Shown: positions 1-9,027 of the stretch, piece after piece
Position numbering within the stretch: the first letter of the stretch is position 1
Layout: each line of letters starts with the position of its first letter
From: Haplomitrium mnioides
Lineage: Eukaryota; Marchantiophyta; Haplomitriopsida; Calobryales
Reading direction: 5' to 3'
Assembly (NCBI GenBank): GCA_049999725.1
Contig: JBNGIS010015911.1
Coordinates: forward strand, 1 to 35,224
DNA: 35,224 nt
Translations under genes and position numbers: made by a program
The notes under the pieces: model-generated
Database searches by the model: none
What the model was told of the DNA's origin: nothing
What the model saw: only the letters and a program-made list of their open reading frames with translations

Positions 1-377
1 ATTAAATCAGTGTAGGTGAAGGAGACTTCTTCCACGAGTATGGACAAGAGCTGCACAATGATTATTTCACCTACACTACCTGTGAGCACATGCACTTTGC
101 ATGTGCTTCCTCTATCTTTGGCAAGGGACAACAATCATTAATGGTCCCTCAGGAGAGTCTTGGTGCTGACACGTGTCACCACCAGGTGCCTCCACGTGAC
201 ACTATCCCTAAAAATCACCATTCCCTAAAGTGCCTCTAAATTAGCTAGAATCCTAAACTAGCTAAACATTCACAAGAACACACTTCACCAAGGAAATGTG
301 TTGCAGGAATTCCTGAGCAGGATCAGGAAATTCCTCAAATCCACCAGCAGCAAATTGTGAAGCTGCCAATTTCCAAC
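1..377. other. Hairpin-rich unique segment left of the minisatellite
   Basis: No coding region was recognised. The segment is packed with perfect inverted repeats: GTGTAGGTGAA at 10-20 pairs with 66-76; AGCACATGC at 85-93 pairs with 99-107 across a 5-nt loop; AGGGAC at 124-129 pairs with 144-149; TTAGCTAG at 241-248 pairs with 258-265; AACACA at 277-282 pairs with 297-302; and AGGAATTCCT lies at 305-314, with AGGAAATTCCT at 325-335. Two G-box cores (CACGTG) lie at 170-175, inside the palindrome TGACACGTGTCA (167-178), and at 193-198. It could be promoter-like DNA, the end of a mobile element, or the untranslated part of the copia-like element suggested by its right-hand neighbours. Confidence 0.5.
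167..198. promoter_or_regulatory. Pair of G-box (ACGT-core) motifs
   Basis: The 12-bp palindrome TGACACGTGTCA (167-178) is followed by CCACGTGAC (192-200). ACGT-core G-boxes of this kind are bound by plant bZIP and bHLH factors, and paired copies are typical of abscisic-acid or light-responsive promoters. No gene start is visible directly downstream on either strand, so a regulatory role here is inference from motif alone. Confidence 0.25.
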
Positions 378-3010
378 AGAAGACATGCAGTCCAGGCCAG
401 CTCTTGCTGTCATACCCAACAGAACATAGCAACTAGAAGACATGCAGTGCAGGCCTGCTCTTGCTGTCATACCCAATAGAACATAACAGAGTAGAAGACA
501 TGCAGTGCAGGCCAGCTCTTGCTGTCATACCCAACAGAATATAGCATAGTAGAAGACATGTAGTGCAAGCCTGCTATTGCTATCATACCCAACAGAACAT
601 AGCATAGTAGAAGACATGCAATGTAGGGAAGCTCTTGCTGTCATACCCAACAGAACATAGTAGAGTAGAAGACATGCAGTGCATGCAAGCTGTTGCTGTT
701 ATACCCAATAGAACATAGCAGAGTAGAAAACAGGTAGAGCAGGCCAGCTCTTGCTGTCATACCCAACAGAACAAAGGAGAGTAGAAGACATGCAGTGCAG
801 ACCAGCTCTTGCTGTCATACCCAATAGAACATAGCAGAGTAGAACATATACAGTGCAGGCCAGCTCTTCCTGTCCTACTAAACAGAACATACCAGAGAAG
901 AGGACATACAGTGCAGGCTAGCTTTTCTTGTCATGCCTAGCAGAACATAGTAGAGTAGAAGACATGCAGTGTAGGCCAGCTCTTGCTGTCATACCCAACA
1001 AAACATAGCAGAGTAGAAGACCTGCAGTGCAGGCCAGCTCTTGCTGTCATACCCAACAGAGCATGGCAGAGTAGAAAACATGCAGTGCAAACGAGCTCCT
1101 TTTGTCATACCCAACAAACGTAGCAGAGTAGAAGACATGTAGTGCACACAAGTTCTTGCTGTCATACCCAACAGAACATAGCAAAGTAGAAGACATGCAG
1201 TGCAGGCCAGCTCTTGCTGTCATACGCAACAGAACATAGGAGAGTAGAAGACATGCAGTGCAGGCCAGCTCTTGCTGTCATACCCAACAAAAAAAAGTAG
1301 AGAAGAAGACATGCAGTGCAAGCCAGCTCCTGCTGTCATACCCAACAGAACATAGTAGAGTAGAAGACATGCAGTGCAGGGAAGCTCTTGCTGTCATACC
1401 CAACAGAACATAGCAGAGTAGAAGACATGCAGTGAAGGCCAGCTCTTGCTGTCATACCCAAAAGAACATAGCAGAGTAGAAGATATGCGGTGCAGGCCAG
1501 CTCTTGTTGTCACACCCAACAGAACATAGCAGAGAAGAGGACATCCAAAGCAGGCCAGCTTTTGTTGTCATACCTAGCAGAAGATAGTAGAGGAGAAGAC
1601 ATGCAGTGCAGGACAGCTTTTCTTGTCATACCTAGCAGAACATAGTAGAGGAGAAGACATGCAGTGCCGGCCAGCTCTTGCTGTCATACCCAAGAGAACA
1701 TAGAAGAGTAGAAGACATGCAGTGCAGGCCAACTCTTGGTGTCATTCCCAACAGAAGATGGCAGAATAGAAGACATGGAGTGCAGGCCAGCTCTTGATGA
1801 CATACCCAACAGAATATAGGAGAGTAGAAGATATGCAGTGAAGGCCAGCTCTTGCTGTCAAACCCAACAGAACATAGCGGAGTAGAAGACATGCAGTGCA
1901 AGCCAGCTCTTGTTGTCATACCCAAGAGAACATGGCAGAGTAGAAAACATGCAGTGTAGGCGAGCTCCTGCTGTCATACCCAACAGAACATAGCAGAGTA
2001 GAAGACATGTAGTGCAGGCAAGCTCTTGCTGTCATACCCAACAGAACATAGCAAAGTAGAAGACATGCAGTGCAAGCCAGCTCTTCCTGTCATACCCAAC
2101 AGAACATAGCAGAGTAGAAGACATACAGTGTAGGCCAGCTCTTGCTGTCACACCCAACAGAACGTAGCAGAGTAGAAGACATGCAGTGTAGGCAAGCTCT
2201 TGTTGTCATAAGCAAGTAGAACATAGCAAAGTAGAAGACATGCAGTGCAGGCAAGCTCTTGCTGTCATGCCCAACAGAACATAGGAGAGTAGAATACATG
2301 CAAAGCAGACCAGCTCTTGCTGTCATACCAAACAGAACATAGCAGAGTAGAAGACATGCAGTGCAGGCCAGCTCTTCGTGTCATACTCAACAGAACATAG
2401 CAGAGTAGAAGACAAGCAGTGCAGGCCAGCTCTTGCAGTCATACCCAACAGAAGATAGCAGAGTAGAAGACATGCAGTGCAGGCCAGCTCTTGCTGTCAT
2501 ACCCAACAGAACAAAGTAGAGTAGAAAACATGCAGTGCAGGGAGGCTCTTGGTGTCAAACCCAACAGAATATAGAAGAGTGGAAGACATGCAGTGCCACC
2601 AAGCTCTTGCTGTTGTACCCAATAGAACATAGCAGAGTAAAGACAAGCACTGCACGCCAGCTCTTCCTGTCAAACCCAACAGAACATAGGAGAGTAGAAA
2701 ACATGTAGTGCAAGCCAGCTCCTGCTAGCATACCCAACAGAACATAGCAGAGTAGAAGAAATGCAGTGCAGGAAAGCTTTTGCTGTCATACCCAACAGAA
2801 CATAGCAGAGTAGAAGCCATGCAATGCAGGCAAGCTCTTGCTGTCATACCCAACAGAACATAGAAGAGTAGAAGACATGCAGTGCAGGCCAGCTCTTGCT
2901 GTCATGCCCAACAGAACATAGCATAGTAGAATACATGTAGTGTAGGCAAGCTCTTGCTGTTATACCCAACAGAATATAGCAGAGTAGAAGACATGCAGTG
3001 CAAGCAAGCT
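378..3010. repeat. 58-bp minisatellite array, about 45 units
   Basis: A head-to-tail array begins with AGAAGACATGCAGTGCAGGC, continues through CAGCTCTTGCTGTCATACCC and ends AACAGAACATAGCAGAGT, giving a 58-bp unit. Units differ by scattered substitutions and 1-2 bp indels. The left edge is the first AGAAGACATG at 378. The right edge is near 3010, where a partial unit meets a candidate primer-binding site. Because 58 is not a multiple of three, the reading frame rotates every unit. The recurrent 60-97-residue minus-strand open frames are a by-product of unit composition, not genes. The position directly after a primer-site-like motif suggests that the array sits inside a copia-like element read on the minus strand. 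Confidence 0.95.
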
Positions 3011-3017
3011 CGCAAGA

Positions 3018-3029
3018 GCTCTAATACAA
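3018..3029 (-). other. Candidate primer-binding site, tRNA-Met type
   Basis: On the minus strand this reads TTGTATTAGAGC, matching the initiator-tRNA-Met primer site common in plant Ty1/copia elements (TGGTATCAGAGC) at 10 of 12 positions. It lies 8 nt downstream, on that strand, of the proposed LTR end. The two mismatches and the wide spacing keep confidence low. Confidence 0.4.
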
Positions 3030-3037
3030 GAGATCCA

Positions 3038-3482
3038 TGGATCGAGAGAGCAAAAGTAAAGATCAGAAAAGGATGCGAGGAAAGAAGAGTGTGAAATAAA
3101 TAACAAATTTAATTCCCCCTCAACAGCAAAGAGTGTATTAAAAAAAAAATTGTATGAAAGTTTGTATCAATTCTCTTCCAACGCCAAATTGGGAATCAAT
3201 TCTTTCCAAAGCAAGAAGGCATCTTAAGAATCTATTGAAATTTAATTAATTAATTATTTTTTAATTTCAAAAATTATCTTTATAAAAAATATTTAAAAAA
3301 GTGTTTAAATTAAAAAAAAGTCATCATGCTAACAACGAGTTAAAAACCTGTTAAGATTCAACATATATTTATACAAGTTAAAAGAATATAAAGGCCGAGG
3401 AGAAATAATCAATGGATATTTATACAAGGATAGCTCATCACATATATTCTCAATATTATGTTATTTTCTAATCTCTCTAACA
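3038..3482 (-). mobile_element. Probable Ty1/copia-type 5' LTR (minus strand), 445 bp
   Basis: Read on the minus strand, the segment starts TGTTAGAGAG, the usual opening of plant copia LTRs. It carries TTGTATAAATA about 55 bp in (3427-3417) as a TATA candidate, continues AT-rich, and ends in a pyrimidine-rich stretch finishing CCA at 3038, followed by a tRNA-Met-like primer site. Length suits a copia LTR. No partner LTR and no gag or pol are visible in the window. Downstream of the primer site there is only the 58-bp minisatellite, so the element is internally replaced, truncated, or continues off the left edge. No target duplication can be checked. Confidence 0.5.
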
Positions 3483-3841
3483 TGTGGTTACAACTATATG
3501 TTCTTATAGTGAAATTGGATTAGAGTTCTTATTAACTAACCTAAATTAATTTAGATTTGACTTATAAACATTATATCTTTAACAAGTGAGAGATATTTTA
3601 TTGTGGCAATGTTAGCGTGCTGTAGTGTAGTGTAGTGTAGTGAGGGAGTGGGTCCGCATGTGCATGTGGGTCAACACATTGTTCAAAGAAATCGACAAAA
3701 TGACGTGATTTTTCCAAAGAATCGACAAAATGAAGGCCGTGATTTTTCAAAACAATCGACAAAATGACGGCTCCCGTTGTGTTGGCATTGGGATTCAATC
3801 CCATTGTAATAAGAGAGGTGACCAAGGCAAACATTTGATGG
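3483..3841 (+). promoter_or_regulatory. Upstream region of the alpha-galactosidase gene
   Basis: A TATA-like TATAAAC lies at 3563-3569, about 280 bp before the start codon. A simple repeat of TGTAG/TGTAGTG occurs near 3622-3640. Three copies of AATCGACAAAATGA occur at 3690-3703, 3720-3733 and 3754-3767, spaced 30 and 34 bp apart, each followed by related sequence. These lie in what would be the 5' leader if the TATA candidate is used. The role is inferred from position only. Confidence 0.3.
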
Positions 3842-6709
3842 ATGGCCATGGCGATGGCGCTGCTGTTTCTTCTCTTGATTGCCCATGGCAATGCTGCACG
3901 ATCATCTTCACAATCACATTCACATGCGCAGCTCCAGAATCAGAATGAGATTGAGAATGAGAATGGAGTGGGTGCTACACCTCCCATGGGGTACGTATGA
4001 GAGCTTCTGGGGTGCCTTCTATGAGCAATGGCGGCATCGTTTTGACTCCTGCACCTCATTCATATTGCAGGTGGAATAGCTGGAATCACTTCAAGTGCAC
4101 CATCGATGAGAACATTGTCATCGAAACAGGTCCGTTTCCCGGTTCCATGCTCTCACTTCTGTAGTTTCATTCCTCATGAATGGCAATGCGGCTCATCCCA
4201 TGAATGTTGCCATTTCTAGCCGATGCCCTCGTGAGCACAGGCCTCGCTGCCGCTGGATACAAGTACGTGAATATAGGTGAGTGTTGGTCTGCACTGTCTG
4301 TGCCTTGAGCAGAATCCTGCATTGTTTTCGCGATCGTTGTGCACAAACATGGCCGATTGCGTATGTGTTTTTAAATGATTTTGGAAGTTCTGGCTGTGAC
4401 GTTCTTTCAGATGATTGCTGGTCGGCTATCTTGCGAGACAAGGCGGTAAGGACGTGTGTGGTCTTACCTGCGTTGTGGAATTCGCCAATTTTCATGTACA
4501 CATGTTTGCGCTTGCCAGCCTTAAGCTAGAAACGCTAAGAAATTGATGCATTGAGAGACAGGGAAATCTGGTGAGTGATCCGGGGGCGTTTCCTTCTGGA
4601 ATTGCCACTCTTGCTACCAAAGTTCACGCGTTGGGTCTAAAGTTCGGGATCTACGGAGATGCAGGGTTGGTGTTGATCACTTGACAACCATCACATATAT
4701 TTCGTAGCTTTTCGTAACTTGTGTGCCGAGCACGTGCATAATGGTGATTCGAATAGAGCAACTCTGGTGGATGAGAATTCACGATTCTCTTTTCCTTGTG
4801 GGAACATTATGTTCGCAATATGACTGGGTTTTGCGTTGTAGATTCTTCACATGTCGAGGACGGCCAGGATCCCTTGGTCACGAAGACCAAGATGCCAACA
4901 TCTTTTCGTCCTGGGTACGTTTCATGGCACCATACACGTTAACTTTTTTCATGATCCCGGTCGCTGTACCTGTAATCAATTTCACAACTACTGATGAATT
5001 GCTCGCATGCTGGCATGTGGCAACGTTGTCGTTTTGAAGGGAGTGGACTATCTGAAGTACGACAACTGCCACGATGACGGGACCAAACCAGAGATCCGGT
5101 ATCAATTGTGTTCCAAGCTCTCTTAAAATCAAAATCTTCCAGTTTTCAGCTTTGTTTGATGTTGTGCGTATAGAATTCATTTGCGGATTGCAAATTGTCG
5201 CAGATACCCGCCTATGCGTGATGCTCTCAACAAAACAGGTCGCTCCATCTTTTTCTCGATTTGTGAGTGGTGAGAGGATATTTTGGATTCATCTCATGAA
5301 ATTTCTGTAGGGAACATGCAGAAGATGTTGAGGCTGACAAGTATGACGCAAATAATTTACAGGGGCATAGATAATCCTGCAGTATGGGCTCGTGGTGTTG
5401 GAAACAGCTGGCGCACAACCGACGACATCAAAGATTCATGGGACAAGTAACCGCATCCTGCATTCAAACTGCATGTGCATCCAGCTCTGTGATAGTCTAT
5501 GAAGTCCATCCGTCAAGTATGTCAAGTGCTCACGAGTTTGAATTGTGTCCCTTCTTCACAGCATGACTCAGATAGCCTCTTTAAATAATCTGTGGGCAGA
5601 TTACGCAGGCCCGGGTTCGTGGAATGGTGAGCCATATTCTTCAATTTCTATCAAAGCCTCATGAATGGACCTCAGCCGAATTCTGCACAATGAACCGAAT
5701 GCTTCAAAAGCAACTGAAGGTTTGAAAGCTTGGTAACTGTACTATAGAACCTTGATTTCAAAGCTTTGCCAGCTTGACATCATTTTCATTGTGTAGATCC
5801 CGATGTTCTGGAAGTCGGAAATGGTGGGATGACGATAGCAGAGTACCGATCTCATTTCAGCCTTTGGTCTCTAATGAAGGTTCCTACAGTAGCTATCTCA
5901 TTGTGGACATTTTCGCATGTGGTGGATGCTATTTCAGGCAGATCGCTGTAGAATGATTTGATTTCGCAGCTAATGTCGACGATTCATCAGGCACCTCTAC
6001 TCATAGGATGCGATGTGAGGAATATCACGAAACAGTATCTGGAGATTCTGACAAATCTCCAAGTAATTGCGGTGAATCAAGGTGAGAATAAAAACTGAAT
6101 CGGCCAGAAAAGTTGAGAAAAATTTATATTTGAGTGTAGCCATGAATCGATTCATCAAAGGAAACGTCTGTCTGAGATCATTCCGTTCAATTCGATGTCA
6201 TCAGCGTGATGAATGTGCAGATCCGTTGGGGATCCAAGGAAAAAGAGTGCGATCGGATGGGGAAACTGAGGTACTATGGAATGATTTCAAAACTGTTTAG
6301 TGTATACTAAATTTCGGTCTGAGTGTTGGTGAATTAAAATTTGCATATGGAGACCGAGAATTGCTGGGTCTGGGGAGTGCAGATATGGGCTGGACCTCTC
6401 TCCTCAGGTCGCAAAGTAGTACTTCTGTGGAACCGGAGCTCCATGGCTGCCACCATTGTTGCTTCATGGAGGGATATCGGAATCCCACTGAACGAACAGA
6501 TGCGAGTTTGTGATCTGTGGAGGGTAAGCTTGAGTGATAAATCGCACTCATCACTTTTAAATGCCAGTGCTGCAGATATGCCAATAACTATACACGCCCG
6601 TGTGCAGGGAAAGGAGTGGAAGGGCACATATAGCAAACATGTGGGAGCTTTAGTTGCGAGTCATGATGTTGCAATGCTCGTCCTCTCCCCTTCAGGATCC
6701 CCTTCATGA
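3842..6709 (+). CDS. Alpha-galactosidase, glycoside hydrolase family 27, secreted, 15 exons
   Basis: Removes terminal alpha-1,6-linked galactose from raffinose-type sugars, galactomannans or galactolipids, probably in the apoplast or vacuole. Exons: 3842-3990, 4071-4129, 4220-4276, 4411-4445, 4562-4665, 4842-4914, 5040-5098, 5204-5269, 5363-5446, 5562-5626, 5797-5879, 5991-6081, 6221-6270, 6383-6523, 6608-6709. All introns are GT-AG and phases match, giving 1,218 nt, i.e. 405 residues plus stop. An in-frame TGA at 3836-3838 fixes the start at 3842. Residues 1 to about 20 form a signal peptide ([12 protein letters not shown]...). Family motifs follow in order: [34 protein letters not shown] with nucleophile D167, [12 protein letters not shown] with acid/base D222, [31 protein letters not shown] and IWAGPLSSG. 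The 55-residue spacing of the catalytic pair matches rice alpha-galactosidase (D130, D185). Length is normal for mature plant enzymes plus leader. No break is seen, so it is probably functional. Confidence 0.93.
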
Positions 6710-7380
6710 TGTTGCACTTGGATGGCAACCATGTCTGGCAGCATCCCGGTTGCAAATCCCAAACGGATCTGAGGATCCATGAATGCATGAAGTTCGTCAT
6801 GCATATATTCACTATCAAGTTCTACACAATCTTTTCTTTCATGGCGTTAATATAGATAATCGCTGCTCAGATACCGATCTTTAACCATTGGGACAGTTTT
6901 TCTGCTTAATAAGTAAATATTACGTTTTCAAACTATTGAAATTTGCGTCCGGACGACATTGAAGACCAATCTCAATATTGTAATGAAAGCAGTGCAAACG
7001 ATTCACATCGTCTCTATAATTTGGTTGTCCCCGAGTGCGGAGTGGAATTTCTATGACAATGTAACAATCATAATAGGGACCGGAAGTAGCAATTGGACAG
7101 CAATAGATATTAGGAGGGATATGAATGAAGGTCGTTGAGCACGTCTTGAGGGCATGCCTGCCTCTGCTTGGCATCTCCACGACTCTTTGCACTCCCTTGA
7201 GCTGGCCGCCGACCTTTTCTTCCTTAGCTACCTTACTCTCTGTTACTTCTCATCAATCTTTGTCGCTTATCTGCTCTTCATCAACACTTAAAACTGTCCA
7301 TCCACTGCACTGATTGTTTCACATCTCTCATTTTCGTCATTTTCAGCAGCAATAATGACTTCAAGTCAAGTCATCACAAA
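6710..7380. other. Intergenic stretch, no gene recognised
   Basis: This holds the 3' flank of the alpha-galactosidase and the 5' flank of the lectin-like frame. Short open frames on both strands (for example a 90-codon minus-strand frame at 6920-7192) show no family motif I can name. No clear AATAAA signal stands out; AATAAG near 6908 is the nearest variant. Confidence 0.5.
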
Positions 7381-7860
7381 ATGCTTGCACTGCTCATGCT
7401 GCTTTCCCTCTGGATTGCTCCCTCCCGAACTCAATCTGTGGACGAAAGTGATGTTCCCGACGAACCTCGGTTTGTGCAGTCCGATACCAACTTTTTGTTC
7501 AATACTTTGTTCAACGCTAACAAGTTGGAAAACGATACATATCAACTATCGATTGGCGCAAGTTATCCCCTGGAAATGCAGCACACTGTAGCTTCGCCAT
7601 CTACTTCTGTCGTAACTTATCGTATCGGTGGAATGGAGAGTGCAGGACCAACTGCATGCGGGCTTTTCATGGAAGCTGATGGCAACCTTTCCATGTACCA
7701 ATTGACCTCCACGGATTCAACCAAAAATCTTGCTTGCGGTTTAGGGTTTCTCCAACCAAACACGAGAAATTCGACAAAACATTTTCATCCTTCTTGTAAC
7801 CGGATGAAGTTCTCTGCGTTAAGTCCATATGCCATGTACTCGAGATCATCTAAACCATAA
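7381..7860 (+). pseudogene. Secreted bulb-type-lectin-like protein, 3' end replaced by satellite
   Basis: The frame encodes 159 residues. Residues 1 to about 18 are a hydrophobic leader (MLALLMLLSLWIAPS). Residues 93-107 (CGLFMEADGNLSMYQ) resemble the C-x-L-x-x-x-x-DGNL-x-x-Y strand of bulb-type (monocot mannose-binding) lectin domains, and the stretch from about 53 (YQLSIGASYPLEMQ) could be the preceding strand. From about residue 131 (base 7773) the DNA is the 200-bp satellite, so the last 29 residues, ending in YAMYSRSSKP, are satellite-encoded. Upstream of the leader the frame stays open and a TTTTCAG acceptor-like site lies just before it, so an earlier exon is possible. The lectin call rests on one short motif and is tentative. 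It may be a decayed gene or an expressed fusion. Confidence 0.45.
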
Positions 7861-9026
7861 AGAGAATTCATTGTAAGCATGTGGTAGTCTAAGAGAGGGT
7901 TCTGAATCCTTGTAAGCTTCCATGTGTAACTCCCTATGGCATTGCCATTCCCTTACTCCACACTATTTCCAAGACACAAATAGTTTCATCCTTCTTGAAA
8001 GCTCATGAAGTATTCTACTTAAGTCCATATACCATGTACTCAAGATCATCTACACTATAAACAAAATTCATTGTAAGCTTGTGGTTGTCTATGAGAGGTT
8101 TCTAGATCCTTGAAAGCTTCTATGAGAGGTTTCTAGATCCTTGAAAGCTTCTATATGTAACTCACAATGGAAATCATGATGTACACTATTTCCAAGACAA
8201 AAACAGTTTCATCCTTCTTGTAAGGGCATGAAGTACTCTACTTGAGTCCATATGCCATCTACTCGAGATCATCTAAACCATAAAGAGAATTCATTGTAAG
8301 CTTGTGGTAGTCTAAAAGTGGGTTCTCAATCCTTGTTAGCTTCCATGTGTAACTGCCAATGGCATTACCATTTCTTTACTCCACACTTTTTCCAAGACAC
8401 AAACAGTTTCATCCTTTTTGTAAGCCCATCAAGTACTCTGCTAAAGTCTATATGCCATGTACTCAAGATCATCTAAACCATAAAGAGAATTCATTGTAAG
8501 CTTATGGTAGTCTAAAAGAGGGTTCTTAATCCTTGTAAGCTTCCATGTGTAAATCCCAATGGCATTGTTGTTCCCTCACTCCTTACTAATTTTAAAACAC
8601 AAAAAATTTCAGCCTTCATGTATGTGCATCAAGTACTCTGCTTATGTCCATATGCCATGTACTCAAGATCATCCAAACCATAAAGAGAATTCATTGTAGG
8701 CTTGTGGTAGTCTAAAAGAGGGTTTTGAATCTTTGTAAGCTTTTATGTGTAGCTCCTAGTGGCATTGCCATTCCCTTACTCCACACTCTTTCCAAGATAC
8801 AAACAGTTTGATCTTTCTTGTAGGCGCATCGAGTACTCTACTTCAGTCTATATGCCATGTTCTGAAGATCATCTAAACTATAAAGAGCTTTCATTATAAG
8901 CTTCCATGTGCAACTCCCAATGGTATTGCCGTTCCCTTACTCCATTCTATTTCCAAGACACAAATAGTTTCATCCTTCTTATAAGCGCATGAAGTATTTT
9001 GATTCACTCCATATGCCATGTATTGG

Positions 9027-9027
9027 A
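9027..9027. repeat. End point of a 161-bp short satellite monomer
   Basis: The interval from AGATCAT at 8866 to the next at 9027 is 161 bp instead of 200. The 39 bp missing lie between TTCATTATAAG and CTTCCATGTG, where other monomers have the GTGGTAGTCT...GAATCCTTGTAAG stretch. The same short form recurs at 11825-11986, 25538-25699, 28296-28457 and 30297-30458. Confidence 0.8.

Noticed and set aside
285-2737. Many minus-strand open frames of 60-97 codons with a GMTARAGLHCMSS-like sequence
   Set aside because: They are the 58-bp minisatellite read in rotating frames. The unit is not a multiple of three, frames end at random unit variants, and no start context or family match is seen.
378-3010. 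CRISPR-like array of 58-bp units
   Set aside because: The units are contiguous with no unique spacers, and the context is a plant genome.
6920-7192. 90-codon minus-strand frame between the two genes
   Set aside because: No motif recognised, no splice or start support, and weak codon character on either strand.
7737-7747. Telomere-like TTTAGGGTTT
   Set aside because: It is a single isolated copy inside the lectin-like frame with no tandem array.
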